Below, piece by piece: positions 1-11,448 of a stretch of DNA of 64,000 bases. The DNA is taken from the NCBI GenBank assembly GCA_000507305.1, contig DF239090.1, positions 4,650 through 68,649 on the forward strand. Direction: 5' to 3'. A model generated the notes under the pieces. The model was not told where the DNA came from. It saw only the letters and a program-made list of their open reading frames with translations, and did no database searches. The first letter of the stretch is position 1. Each line of letters starts with the position of its first letter. Made by a program: the position numbers and the translations under genes. This DNA is from Breviolum minutum Mf 1.05b.01. Lineage: Eukaryota; Sar; Dinophyceae; Suessiales; Symbiodiniaceae.

Positions 1-166
1 TCGCGGTTGGGGTCCAGCACGCCACACTGAACTCACAGCATCGCGGTTGGAGTCCAGCACGCCACACTGAACTCATAAGATCGCGGTTGAGGTCCAGCAC
101 GCCACACTGAACTCAGAGGATCCCAGTTGCCATTGGGGTCCAGCACGCCACACTGAACTCAAAGGA
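1..166. repeat. 40-bp minisatellite, cut by window start
   Basis: Three exact-length 40-bp units (1-40, 41-80, 81-120) are followed by a 46-bp variant (121-166) and a partial fifth unit. Each unit carries GGTCCAGCACGCCACACTGA and ACTCA. Units differ at only a few positions, mainly in the last six bases. The array probably continues beyond base 1. Since 40 is not a multiple of 3, a minus-strand frame running through it repeats a protein motif in shifted frames, which argues against coding use. Confidence 0.93.
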
Positions 167-178
167 TCCCAGTTAATT

Positions 179-250
179 GAGGAGGACGACGAAGGAGGAG
201 AGGACGAGGAGGAGAAGGAGGAGAAGAAGGAGAAGAAGGAGAAGAGGAGA
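179..250. repeat. Polypurine (GGA/GAA) tract
   Basis: About 70 bases of almost pure purine on the plus strand, made of GGA, GAA and GAC triplets. It directly follows the minisatellite. Read on the minus strand it gives a serine/phenylalanine-rich low-complexity peptide, which I do not believe is a real protein. Confidence 0.85.
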
Positions 251-451
251 CTGACATAAAATCTAACAACCCTCACCTGACAGGTGGGGAAAAACAAAGA
301 AAACTGACAACATCCGGGCTCATGACTGCATACAAAACCTTCAAAATTCCAGCATGTTCACGAAGTATCAGCGGGAAACAATCCAGAGTCACCTCCAATT
401 CTTCAATGTTTCAGAACTTTTTCAAATCCAATGCTCCTCAATTGAGGTATA

Positions 452-683
452 GTGCCAAGAGAACTGGCACCCAACATGCAAAATGAATTCAGATGTCTGC
501 CAAAAGGTAAGCTGCCAGTGGCAGAAGAAATCTGGAAGACAACCGCGTTGCGAATCATTCAGAAGGCAAATTTCGCAGCATCTCATCAAGATGATATATT
601 TCTGTTGCACATATTTCTGCCACACTTGCAGAACCTTGAAGCTCTTCTGCACTCAAACCAACAATACCATTGGAGTCCCTTAA
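452..683 (+). other. Weak candidate splice sites in an open region
   Basis: The plus strand has an AAAAG|GTAAGC donor near 510 and a TTGCAG acceptor near 632, which would define an intron of about 120 bp. Flanking frames are open but show no recognisable domain. The minus strand is also open here, so the direction is unsure. Confidence 0.2.
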
Positions 684-1631
684 AAAAATCATTGCTTTTT
701 TGTCCACAAGATATGTTCAGAAACAGCCAAGTTGCAGGGTTTGACATTAGCAGTCAACCCTATACCACCAGGTATGGGATCGCCCTGGGGGTTTTCCCCA
801 AGGCAGCAATTCATGTCACCTGTGCGAACCACGGATGGTTGAAGGACTGGAACAAGTTTTACATCTATATCATTTATCTTTTAAATATATATATATATTG
901 TAATCAATGTACACTAGTACGAGTCTGTAAACAAGCTGGTTATTATATATAGTCGAACATTACTGTATACAGTGATATCAATTGATCAGTGGGATTTTGT
1001 CAATAGTAGGAAGGAAAGGATGTTGCATGTAAGAAGACATTTGCGGTCAGTTTGCGAGTATCAGGCTACTTATGAGTAAACACGAATAGCTTCATGAGAT
1101 TCAATAAATAGCAGCAAGGCTTCTATCTCACGGTTGAACCACCTTTGGGGTGTAAAACTGCGTCACAAAGCAAACATACGTTTCGCGCACAACAGCAAAC
1201 ACTCAAATACCGATGTTCACCCCACACCAAATATAAAACAAATATACAGTATAATTACAAGTTCACTTTGGATCTAAATGCAGCTGCTATCCACACACTA
1301 TACCTAAAATAGACCTTGTGTCGCAACAAACCACCTCTGGGGGACGTGGTCATATTCTGGATGTTTCCCTGCTACTTACAAAAGAGCTGTGCAAAAATCC
1401 CCACAGTTAGACAGCCCCATCTTGGCAGCGTGGACTCAAACAAACAATCCACCCTCCATCGTCTGTTTTTTGCATGTGCTACCATTGACAATTTGAGTCA
1501 TGAATTGATAAGTTTTCACTTCATCTCCTTTACAATATCCCTTCAAGCATATTCCTAGCCCTAGTTACCCTAGTTGTCTACTAAAAGTGGTTTTCACTTC
1601 TGGACTTTCTAGACTCATTCTACATGGTACT

Positions 1632-1985
1632 TCAGACAATTCTAGGCCAACAAAAACTGTTTTGCCAGTCAAATGACCGTCCGAAATCCACCCCATGCCG
1701 CCGCCGCTCGGCCTCATGCCCCAACGTGACCAGGGCTGCTACGGCGTCCGCGGCAGCTGCAGCATCCATACTGGCACGCCGCTCAATGCTGGGATGGCGA
1801 GTTTTACCTTGGGCCTCAGCGTTTTTCGTTCGATGTGGAACGGGTTTTACAAGCTCTGGATGGAAATTTATCGAAATTTCCCACAGGATTCCTGCAACTT
1901 GCAGGAAATATACAGTCAAAGTCATATAAGGCTTGAAACCAGCCATGTTGGATCTCTGATATGTGAATAAATTTCTGGAGGTCAT
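1632..1985 (-). CDS. GC-rich island, possible exon, unknown product
   Basis: The core (about 1690-1850) is clearly GC-richer than its flanks. The minus frame gives an alanine-rich stretch followed by charged residues (motifs SIERRASMD and HEAERRRHGVDF). The plus strand is open too, with a real ATG at 1695 giving a 91-residue frame, so strand is undecided. No domain is recognised and no clean pair of splice sites was found. Confidence 0.25.
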   Translation of the reverse strand: MTSRNLFTYQRSNMAGFKPYMTLTVYFLQVAGILWEISINFHPELVKPVPHRTKNAEAQGKTRHPSIERRASMDAAAAADAVAALVTLGHEAERRRHGVDFGRSFDWQNSFCWPRIV

Positions 1986-2599
1986 TTGTTGGTTCCAAAC
2001 AGCTGCGATTGATTCTTGAAGGAATTAAGTTTCCTGTAATTAGCAAGTTGTTGCTTATGCCTTTTGATTCGAATATTACATTATGATTGACAACGATAAA
2101 AAAAGTGATGTGTCTCTAATTTAGGATACAACCATCATTAATTTTCTATGGAGGTGTGAAATTACACCTATGTACAGTAGTTCAAAGGTAATTTTGGACC
2201 GCGGACTGCGAGTCAAATCCCAAAAAACAAACACTTCGGTGGGATGTATGGCAAGTTCGGTGATTTTCACAACAAATAAGCATGATTAAACAAACACTGA
2301 TGGATACACGGTAGATTCTGTAGACTGCACCTTTAGACTCCAATGTCGATCTTCACACATTTTTTGCAAATGCCAATAGCTGTATGTCTTAGGTGTTTCA
2401 AAAGTCTTGGGGGTGGACCTCCTCCCTTTCAACATCAAATCACTTGTTTTTGCAAGATTCCTAGTCATTTGTCACCTGTAAGGTAGGGAATCAACAAAAA
2501 AAAATCAAGTTGATTTATGTAGCCTTGGGCCTTGTAACTGGCCAGTTTCTCCTGAATCTTTTCAGGGACCCATGGTGGATCCAAATCTCGTGCCTCACC

Positions 2600-2717
2600 A
2601 CCTGTTGATGGTTCAGAAATCTGGCTAACCACCTGGGATGTATGAAACCCGTCGTAAATAATGGGATAAACTACCAACCTCAACTGGTTAGCCGGATTTC
2701 GGAATCATCAACTGTAT
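2600..2717. mobile_element. Inverted-repeat element, family A copy 1
   Basis: The left end CTGTTGATGGTTCAGAAATC is matched about 80% by the reverse complement of the right end (2685-2717), giving arms of about 30 bp around a centre of about 55 bp. The same end sequence recurs at 8.5, 40.2, 55.6, 57.0 and 63.5 kb. It is too short to code for anything, so it is called a MITE-like non-autonomous element. Confidence 0.7.
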
Positions 2718-3771
2718 CAAATGAATCAGGTTGGATTTCAACTCTTTTTGCTTCACTGTTGAAACATGTTTTTAGACAAAATATGCGCCGCCTGAACCGA
2801 CATGAACCTGCCACAGTGTGTGTCACTCAAGGAATATGTACCCACGATCCCTCCCCTGTGAACCAACTGAACTGAATCTTTTTTTCCTTGTGCGCATCGT
2901 CTCCGACAAACTGGCGCCATGCGGCAAACCTCGTCAGCAGGGAGAACAAATTTTGCTGGCAATGCATGTCTGGGCAGTTGTTGTTCCGGAACATCTGGAT
3001 ACAAAATCAACATCATCAGCAGTTGTTTTATACTGCACTTTTGTCGCAGCAGTATCAATTGTTCAAACGTTGAAGGAACTCCTATAGGTGTTCCGTAATT
3101 CCTTCGGGGCGCCCCTGAAATGATGGGGGAAAATTCCTCACCCAAAAATGGGGGATAAAACCGTGCATTTGGGCAGCTGGGACTGCATCAGCCTTCCACA
3201 TGCGTTGTCAAACACAAGGCCAGCTTGATAATGTCCTGAGAAAGCAATGTCTGGGGTGAATTGGTCACATGGCCAACTTTATCATGGCACCTCTGTAGCA
3301 AAATTAATCTGTATGCATGTAGTACTAGTGCATATTTGGAAAAAGAATAACAAAAAGAGCCCTGCTTTTTTCAGATAATATCCATGTTGACAAATTAAAC
3401 ACCTAGGAGTCTTCAGTGAAACGACCTGCGTTTTCCAAAAAAAAAACTGCCATCAAATCAAGTCCTGAACTATCCAAAATCACCGTGAACGCCGTAAGGA
3501 CATAATCTGGGTGAATGTCAAAAACATATTTCACCAACCTCCAAATACCGCCAGAAAAAAAAAACAAATCAAACTACCAGTCCATAGAGGTCATGAAAAT
3601 ACAGGTGACAGTCACAATGGAGGGGTCGCCTGTGAAGTCCCTCACTATATATATATATATAAATATATACATAATAGATATAAAATAATAAAATATTGAG
3701 GTAACAGTCATGCTTAAGTTTTACATTTATTCCCTCAAATATCAGGAATGTCTTTCTTGGATTTCACAGCT

Positions 3772-3850
3772 GGGTGATGGTTTCAAGTTTCAACGATATT
3801 AGTCAAACTGGATCATTTTCCCAAGTAGGGGCAACAAACAAAAAAAAACA
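3772..3850. mobile_element. Family B inverted-repeat element, degenerate
   Basis: It carries GGGTGATGGTTTCAA and the family B core GTCAAACTGGATCATTTTCC. The matching right end is not clear; a CCACCACCTTCAAACC sequence about 200 bp further on may be it. It is assigned by similarity to the copies at 30.4, 36.1, 44.5, 46.2 and 50.6 kb. Confidence 0.45.
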
Positions 3851-4675
3851 AAAAACACAAAACAAACGAGATTCCATTCTGAGTTTGAGGGATTGAACAA
3901 AATTTCATAAGACATGTTGCAGCCTTGAAGTGGAAGCCACAAATTGTGAAAATTAACCCCAAAACCACCGCAAGTCAATGGCAGTACGCATGGACCACCA
4001 CCTTCAAACCAGAAACAAAATGAAAACATAACAATGTTTCTACTTATTTCAAACGGTGCATCTGTTGAAACCCCTTTCTGATAGCATTGGATTTGGATTT
4101 CAATATTTTTTGTAGAAATAAATGACTATACATACATTATTAAATATCAAGTTGTATATATATATATAAATATTAAAACGTGATTGTATATCTACAGTTA
4201 TATACAGTATCTATTGTATATACGCTATACATATATCTTAACACAATGTGGTAGAGAGGGTTTCTGCCAGCACTTTCTCAAACTTCAACAGGAACTCTTC
4301 CAATGTCCCAAGTTTCGTAGGACTTCATGCGCAACTTCTCCTGTTGCCGTTTCAAGTCCCAACTCCATGGCTTTTTCGCCCAAAAAAGAAAAGGTGAGGA
4401 AGAAGCTCATGTTGTGGCTTAAATTGACTGTGTTTGCTGCTGGTTTAAAACATCCTCCTTGTGGTGCCTGGAGTGCTTGCTTTTTTGGGTGTGGGTACAA
4501 GAAAAACTGATTGAAATCATGATCATCTCTCTCGAAACTTTAACAGAAACAATGGGTGGCAAATTAAACGTACAAAAGTGGTATTAAAGAAATCCGGGTG
4601 AATGGATATGTCTGCAACCTCAAATGTCCAGTCATTGTGGGAGATTTCCCGTTTCCAACCCTTTCTTTTGCTGTG

Positions 4676-4833
4676 ACTTTATCAATAGTTGTTTCTGGTT
4701 CCCTTAATAGGTGGTATGTGATATACAATCACCCAATTGGCAGTATATACCACTTATATATTGCCTTCTGGGGGTTTATATAATCCCTACCGCCTTTAAT
4801 GGGAACCAGAAACAAACAGTGATTACTTGATAG
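4676..4833. mobile_element. Inverted-repeat element F (single copy)
   Basis: The left arm (4680-4716), containing TTGTTTCTGGTTCCC, pairs with the right arm (4788-4826), containing GGGAACCAGAAACAAAC. Arms are about 37 bp with few mismatches, around an AT-rich centre of about 70 bp. No second copy was seen in the window and there is no coding content. Confidence 0.75.
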
Positions 4834-5332
4834 ACTTCACCCACTCGCTATGGTTTTGTTCAGTATTGTTCATATTTGTCACCGTACGCAAAGGGGTGGG
4901 GCGAGCTCTTTGTTTTGGATGTTTTGTTCACCTAGTAGTACGAGTATTTGTTTCCTACTGATTCATACTGATTTCACTTCATTTGAATCTAATACCTGGC
5001 AAATTGAAACATGAATCACCAACGGAATATTCTGAACTAGCTGAGGAACTCACAAATTACCTGTTTTGGGAGACATCATCGGCAGGTGGTGAGGTTCCAA
5101 TGTCTATGCACTTCCGTTCTACATGTTTGCAAAATTATTATACATAGCCTATAGCTATATGTTTTCGGACTTTACCCCCAGTCACCTTGCCATTCGGGTC
5201 ATAAAACATATGCGGTACTTAGGTACAACGAGGTACTCGATTCAGCTTAGAAGTTCACTAAAATTCAACCAAAAGATCCCGTTGGCCCGTTGTGTTTTTT
5301 CTGATCATTTTGAGACATTCCAATCCCATAGC

Positions 5333-5421
5333 ATCCACGTATGGTATATACACATATACCTACATGAATGGTTGATTTTTATGGTAAATGATAGGTAAAT
5401 ATACCGTTCGTCACATGGATC
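5333..5421. mobile_element. Inverted-repeat element, family C copy 1
   Basis: The ends carry GGTATATACACATATACC and GGTAAATATACCGTTCG, and the centre has GGTTGATTTTTATGG. It aligns along its length with the reverse complement of the copy at 44.2 kb, and with copies at 39.4 and 61.0 kb. The arms are palindromic around CCAYGNNAT and GGTATATNTACC. Confidence 0.65.
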
Positions 5422-5422
5422 C

Positions 5423-5648
5423 GTCGTAGGAATGTGAGTTCAGGCAGGTGCCCCTGGATCTTCACGAATCTGATTGGATGAGAGGCGATTGGCACCTCGT
5501 TGGGATGTGGATCTACTTGACCTGCCAATGCTGTGGTGTAGGCAGTAACCATAGTATCGCGCATGGCCATTTCCCAAGCCCTGGCGGACAAAGGGGGAAG
5601 CACCTGGAGGCCAATAAGAGATGGAATATTTCGTAATGAATGGGACAT
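5423..5648 (-). CDS. Candidate exon(s), unknown product
   Basis: The minus frame stays open across the region and reads like protein (motifs LPPLSARAWEMAMRDTM and NEVPIASHPIRF). A good acceptor (TTATTGGCCTCCAG) places an exon start at 5603, and a GCAG|GTCAAG donor follows about 70 bp later. The frame also continues through that donor, so splicing is not certain. The element at 5333-5421 lies directly downstream. No domain is recognised. Confidence 0.35.
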
Positions 5649-5649
5649 A

Positions 5650-7170
5650 TTGACATCATTCGGAAAGTGTCGCCAACAAATACCTCAGTCACTTGTGTTG
5701 TATATTTTGTTAGACCTACTTTCCAGTAATTGAACAGTACCATAGGCACAGTTCTCCTATATATTGCTTTATATGGACCCTTTACTCAAGCAAATATGGT
5801 ATCTTTTGGCTCTGGTGCATCGGAGGTTTCAAACCCACGGATCTTCACCTGTGAGACTCCGTGATCTTCAAGTTTTGCACCCCAGTACTGGCGAAATCGC
5901 TTCCTGCCAACACCTCGAGATTTTTTGTTGAAAAAGCATGAAAGACGCATGTTTTAACCTCCGAATCGAGGTTAAATTGAAACGGATCTCAAGTTCTAAG
6001 AGGTCCAAAGCGGCGCATCTGTATCATGATGATTCTAAAGCTTGATCCTAAAGGGCATTTAAATCCATTTCTCTTTTTTTGGAACTTAAATAAGGTCATC
6101 TAAAATCCCAGGACATGTTTGGTTCGTACCTGAGGTCTGAAACAAATCTCGAGTATTCTTGAGATCTGCCACAAGGAGTTTCCATCTGTCTCTGAACTTT
6201 CGAGAAATAATGCATGAGTGATTTCAATAGATTCAGCCCAAGTATCGAAAACAGGCATGAGGAAATGAACAAAAACATAGGACTCAACATGCAACACAAA
6301 TTCTTAGCCTCTCGACCTTGCCATACCCGGCTGCGCATAAGTGTTGCCACTTGTTTTGTAGGTGATACCCGTTCCCCTTCAACTACTGACTATTGCTGGG
6401 AAGGGGGGGGGGCAACCCAAGCTATAAATCGAAAAAAAACATGTGAAACAACATGGTTTAAAAGGCCACCAGGTTCAAGAAAGCAAAGGCGCCATCTTCA
6501 TTCCCATGGTCTCTTCAAAGGCTAAAATCCCATCGAAATCACGTAGCAAACTGTTGTCGCCCAAAGCCTGCGGGGCTGTTTGGGGCAACATCGACGAGTT
6601 GAAACACGATATGAGAAACACTGTATTGAGGAAGTAAAGGCAATGGTTGCCATGGTTGTTGTGATGATGCTGGCCGTGGTGTTGATGTTGTTGAAGTTGC
6701 TGATGTCGATGATGATGGTGATAATGATGATGCTGATGATGATTTTGATGCCACAACCACAGTGTCCCTAAGGGTGCTGCTGGCAACTGAAATTCCAAAC
6801 AAATATAGATACAAGAAAATTAACACCCTAGGATCCAGTAACAAATTAACACCCAGATCCAAAATATAATAACAGTATAGATCATTATAGATCCAGTAAT
6901 ACCCCTCCACACAAACATTCATGTGAACCAGCCGGTAAAGAAACAAAACAAGGTTTAACGTAATTTAAATAAAAACATTCACATTTACAAACATGTTTTA
7001 CCGATACACAGATTGAATAATATATTGAAAATTCCAAATCCTTGGATCCTTAGGAGTTAAATTCCAAGGTTTGACACCAACCACAATGGCCTCTGGTAGG
7101 AAGTTCTCCCTTGTGAAGGCCATATCCTGATGGCTACAAAACAAAAAAAGATGATAGAGTCACAGCAATG
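5650..7170. other. Stretch without a supported gene
   Basis: AT-rich sequence with short open frames on both strands and no convincing exon. It holds an imperfect GAT/GTT repeat at about 6650-6753 and a run of G at 6401-6410. A hydrophobic frame at 6100-6350 has no good splice sites. Confidence 0.5.
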
Positions 7171-7572
7171 CTACACATTGTCAAATGTGAATTTTGTCCT
7201 TTTTTTAACCATCCTGAATCTTCCTGAAATCGCCAATTTTTCGGGCGGAGGATTCCTCCCATAGTTCATCCAATTACATTTGAGACGGTCTACCCATTGG
7301 GTCTGTATACGGCCATCTTCAGGGCTGCTAGATTTTGTCAAAACATGTGATACAGCGTGATACAGCTTCCCTTCAGCAACATCGACACATACGCTAAGTA
7401 GTCCATGTGATGCATAGCACATCTCTTGCGAGGAAACTGCACTTCTGCACAAAAAACTTCCAACCACTTCACAGGAGAGCCAGGTTCTCCCCTCAGAATT
7501 TGACCAAACCTTTTGTGGCTGTTGCCAATTAGTCATAAACCGCCGGCCCGTGACATCAACTGGTGGCGCCAA
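7171..7572 (-). CDS. Candidate exon, 133-codon open frame, unknown product
   Basis: A minus-strand frame of about 133 codons without stop, long for this window. Its composition is protein-like with several Cys and Trp (motifs RTWLSCEVVGSF, DVAEGKLYHAVSH, PEDGRIQTQWVDRLK). The upstream limit is not an ATG, so it would be an internal or terminal exon. I recognise no family, and the splice sites at its edges are not clear. Confidence 0.35.
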   Translation of the reverse strand: MAPPVDVTGRRFMTNWQQPQKVWSNSEGRTWLSCEVVGSFLCRSAVSSQEMCYASHGLLSVCVDVAEGKLYHAVSHVLTKSSSPEDGRIQTQWVDRLKCNWMNYGRNPPPEKLAISGRFRMVKKRTKFTFDNV

Positions 7573-8272
7573 GCTTCAAAATCAAGGGCAGCCAAAAAGG
7601 TACCGCTTCCTACACACGCAATGGGAGTGGACGGCATGAGGACACCTATAAACCAGCTTCATATGGAGATGAAAAACCTTTAAAGCCGCTATTTTTTGAA
7701 GGGTATCAAACCATGATCTGGCTGAAACCATGTCCAATTATGTCCAATTCACATGCTGAATGAGACAAATCATGAATCATTTCATCTCATTTCCACCGTG
7801 ATCTTGTTGTGTTGGAGGGGAATTTCAATTGGCATGGGAGGGACACATAACCAACAGGATTGGCAGCTGTCAAATACCCCCGGGTGGTTTGGCATCAACC
7901 CCCGACTTCTCAAATATCCCAATAATCAGATCCAATATCAGTAATTCAACAACACCTCACCCACAATCACAAACGACAGATCTTAACCTCCAACAACAGG
8001 CCCTTAAGAAATGAGAAATTCTTATCGAACCTTCCATACAAAAAACATGAGAAACAATTAAACAAATCAAGATCGTCATCCCAAAGGGTTGAATCCTATA
8101 TTGACATTCAAATACTATGTCACTATGATTCACTATGCGGTATGTGGAGGTACCAACTTTCAACCATGGCTTAGCCAAGCGTCTTTGGAAAACCTCTGAT
8201 TTGACCACCAAGTTGTTGATGTGAGCATTGCAATGGATTCCCATACCTCGGGTCCATGTAACGACTTCCCTT

Positions 8273-8286
8273 CCCCCTCGAGGGGG
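8273..8286. other. 14-bp perfect palindrome
   Basis: CCCCCTCGAGGGGG, a perfect self-complementary sequence in an otherwise unremarkable region. It may be chance; no flanking element was found. Confidence 0.4.
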
Positions 8287-8534
8287 TTCCCAAGCCCGGC
8301 TCCCGACTAAGGCCGGCTATTTCTGGGGGCAGGTTAGGGGTGGGATTTTGAACAGCCATCACACTGAATCTGCTGTTCCAATTGACCCGTGCCATGTAGA
8401 CTGTGCACCTTCCTGTATGTGTCATATATGGAGATCTGTCGGTATCTGTTGGTCACCTTTTTTTGGCACCTTGGTCCATTCTGCGTTTTTTTTTGTTGGC
8501 AAAACTGGGCCACAAATCTGGGTCATAAAGTGTC

Positions 8535-8642
8535 ATACTGTTGATGGACAAAATCCTGCATCACCAAGGATGATGACTATCCCATCATTTATAGGGTTTT
8601 AACCATCCCAGGTCGTGCAGGATTTCTTCCATCAACTGTATC
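8535..8642. mobile_element. Inverted-repeat element, family A copy 2
   Basis: The left end ATACTGTTGATGGAC and the right end TCCATCAACTGTAT are inverted copies. The match continues inward through AAATCCTGCA, giving arms of about 36 bp. This is the best-preserved family A member and can serve as the reference copy. No coding content. Confidence 0.8.
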
Positions 8643-9747
8643 AATGGTTTACTGTGAATGGAAAATGAGTAGGATTCCCTCTAAGATGCGCTTCGTGACC
8701 ACCCACAGGTTGTAAAGTTTCCAGTACACCGTGATTGCCGGAAAAAGGACATCTAAATGCATCTATCATATATTTTAAATATATATATTTATATTTATAT
8801 ATACCTACATTTAATATATTGAAAACAGGCCTCATTGAAGATCTACTTCTTCTACAGCATGAAATTCATAGTATTTATCCCAAATTCCTTTTCATCTGCA
8901 GTGTTGAGACAACAGTTTTGACCTGTTTGGATTCCAGCAGCTATCTGAATAGGTTCCCCAAGAGATGTCTGCTTGATGAAGTACACGTAGCGTAAGACCA
9001 CATTCCTTGAGTTCCGAGAGTACGGCGTACGGGATGGAGGCATTGCATGTTTCCCAAATCGAGGCAGCTGCATCTTCAGCTTGGATGCATCGACATTTCT
9101 GACGGACAAAACACGTTAACAACATATCATATAACAACATAAACATGAAGGTTACAAATCTTGCCTTCTGGCAGTACATCTTAACACTGCTTAGCATCCT
9201 AACCCACCCGCCCTATCCTGTGAAACGTGACCATTTCCAAACTCCAAGACACCCAGCCCAAACGCCATGCTAACCACAGGAGCAGTTTGGCAGTAACGTT
9301 GCCATGCGCGACGGCGGCGCATGACTCCGTCCAAAGATGGTGAAGTGAAGATGGTACCTATGCACCAGATCCATCTTTGGGGGTAGGATCCTCCAATTAG
9401 TCCAATTTGGGGGTAATGGCCTCCTTCTTACCCCAATAAATCCTTCCAGAAATATCTGGAAATAGCGTTGCGATGTCTAAAAGTGAGGTTGGCTCGGTCG
9501 AAGAAGATCACTGTTTGGGATGTTTACCTGGATTTAGGGTCACTTTGAATGGTAAGTTCTATGGGCATATCAGCTGCATATCAGCTGCATGCATGGACTC
9601 TTATGCTAGGAATCATGATTTACAATGATAAACATACAGATATGAACATAAATAAATGTGTGAGCAATATACCGTATCAAATGATCTCTTCCGGGTTTCT
9701 TCTCTGGGATTCCAACAGGACTCCCATTCAACAATGTTCAATTTTTC

Positions 9748-9801
9748 ATGACCACCAAGTTTAGTTTGCAAACCTTCATTTTGCATCTCTTGGTGGTAAT
9801 G
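9748..9801. repeat. Short hairpin
   Basis: CATGACCACCAAG and its inverted copy CTTGGTGGTAATG flank about 28 bp. It could be a small inverted-repeat element end or chance. Confidence 0.4.
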
Positions 9802-9910
9802 ATCATATAGGGGGGTACCAAGTTTTGTTCTTGATCCCCTCCCCCATCTTCACAACTACTAGCAAAAAACAAATCCTATTCCCATCCATTCCCATTCCCA
9901 CCAATTCATA

Positions 9911-9982
9911 TTCCAGTCCTGAAGTTTCTCAGCGTCTGGTGGCGCTGCTTGTGGATTATGTCCAGATGATTCCAGTTCCTTC
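9911..9982 (+). CDS. Possible short exon, unknown product
   Basis: The plus strand has a CATATTCCAG acceptor followed by an open frame rich in Val and Leu (motif QRLVALLVDYVQMIP). No strong donor follows. This is weak evidence, recorded because the composition stands out from its surroundings. Confidence 0.2.
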
Positions 9983-10551
9983 AGGACCTTCAGATGACCA
10001 CCCCCTGGGGCTCCTACCTCCCTCCAAAAACCGAACATGGCCCCAACTTGAAAATAACCAACCCTTACCCTGTTGGATCAAAGGTTCGATTCGAGCCTGG
10101 TGTGAAACGAAACGGAGGAGAAAATGACAGTAATGTTGGAATCTCCAGGGTAAATTGGGGTCACACACACACATGTTTATGTATACAGTATACATGATCA
10201 CATACAAGTATGCATGTATATTGTCACAAATGTAACATATGTAGAATGAATTAACTATTGCCTGACTAGCTAAAAAATATCACAATATACTGTCTTCATT
10301 TGAACACCTGGCCTTGAACATGATGGTTTGGAAAAGGTACATCCTATGATGACATATTCATCTTTTGTTTGAGACGTCCGGGTGCGATCCAAACTCATTA
10401 CGCCACTGGTCACCATAGGCTTTTCACCATAACGTTTTGGCTGATGTTTTGTTTTTGGAGGTATCCATCGTGGGGGAACCACTGATGCCCATGTCTCCCT
10501 TGATCCCTCCCAGTGCCCAGTGACATCTGCCGTGGCCATGCCACAACTCAC

Positions 10552-10631
10552 CAGATCTGCTGTTTCCAGCAGCTCCGCATCCGCCGTGTCGCCACGACCA
10601 CGTTGGAGACAACGCCTCCGGTGAAAAAAAC
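10552..10631 (-). CDS. Candidate exon with strong 5' splice site
   Basis: A minus-strand GC-rich island ending in CAGATCTG|GTGAGTTG, a near-consensus donor with the exon's last base at 10,552. The frame entering it reads RGDTADAELLETADL, an acidic helix-like peptide. An ATTTGGCAG acceptor lies just upstream (about 10,637). No family is recognised, but the donor and composition together favour a real exon. Confidence 0.4.
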
Positions 10632-11031
10632 GGCTGCCAAATCATATGCGCAGAACGGCTGCTAAGGATTTGTTTTGTGCTGGAAAATTGGGAAGTTGGC
10701 TTAATGGGTACATGAAATCCTGATTTTCAATACTTGGTCCAAACAAAAAACGTAGATCCTCTCTTTTGATATCTTTTGTAGTCTGAAGTAGTGTGATAAT
10801 TACCAAGTTTCATCCACTCCTGAGGAAAGATGACTTGACAGGCTGGTCTTTTCAGGTGTTGCAGCCCATGCCCTTGTTAAGGTTTGTGATTCCAAACGGG
10901 GCTGCTTGAACAATGATTATACAAGCCATTTCAATTGGGTGATGGTTCCACGGTAAATTTAGAGATATGAATATACACATATTATATCAGTCAAACAAAC
11001 GAAAATGCTAGGATTTAAGTATAAACAGACT

Positions 11032-11448
11032 CTATGAACTGATAACATCATACAAAATTTCATGCATTTCATTCACAAACCTCACGTCCTCACCAGTGCC
11101 ATGAAAAATAACACATGTTTGGATATGTTTGGTGGCACCAAGTGGCTGAAGTTCCATATCTGCCACAAAGAAATGCGGCAGCAACATCAACAAACCTCCA
11201 ATAAGGTGATCACCCAAACCTTCCAGCCGAGTTGAAAACAGCAGTTTCCCAGGGACATGAACTTGAGGAATGTCGTAGGGAACTCTGTGAAGCTCACTTG
11301 TTAAGCCCTTTGTCAATGATATCTCTAGGTGTGCCAAGTAGTTTGGATCATCATTCAAGTTATTTCTGTTGACCCAAATGTCGGTCAAATACCAGCAATT
11401 TGCTTGGAAGGAAGAAAGCTTCAAGTCTGCCGAGGTCTGCTGTTTCAT
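11032..11448 (-). CDS. 138-codon minus-strand open frame, unknown product
   Basis: It starts at a true ATG (11,446-11,448) and runs 138 codons to a stop. The frame looks protein-like, with a hydrophobic segment (GLGDHLIGGLLMLLPHFFVAD) followed by motifs QTCVIFHGTGEDV and EMHEILYDV. It could be a single-exon gene or a long terminal exon. The hydrophobic stretch could be a membrane helix or a buried core. No family is recognised. The opposite strand is much more broken. Confidence 0.4.
   Translation of the reverse strand: MKQQTSADLKLSSFQANCWYLTDIWVNRNNLNDDPNYLAHLEISLTKGLTSELHRVPYDIPQVHVPGKLLFSTRLEGLGDHLIGGLLMLLPHFFVADMELQPLGATKHIQTCVIFHGTGEDVRFVNEMHEILYDVISS

Noticed and set aside
73..297. Ser-rich minus-strand open frame across the minisatellite and polypurine tract
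   Set aside because: Entirely low-complexity and repeat-derived; the 40-bp unit shifts frame each copy.
10081..10125. GGTTCGATTCGAGCC resembling a tRNA T-arm
   Set aside because: Stem pairing does not fit a T-arm and no D-arm, anticodon stem or acceptor stem could be placed around it.
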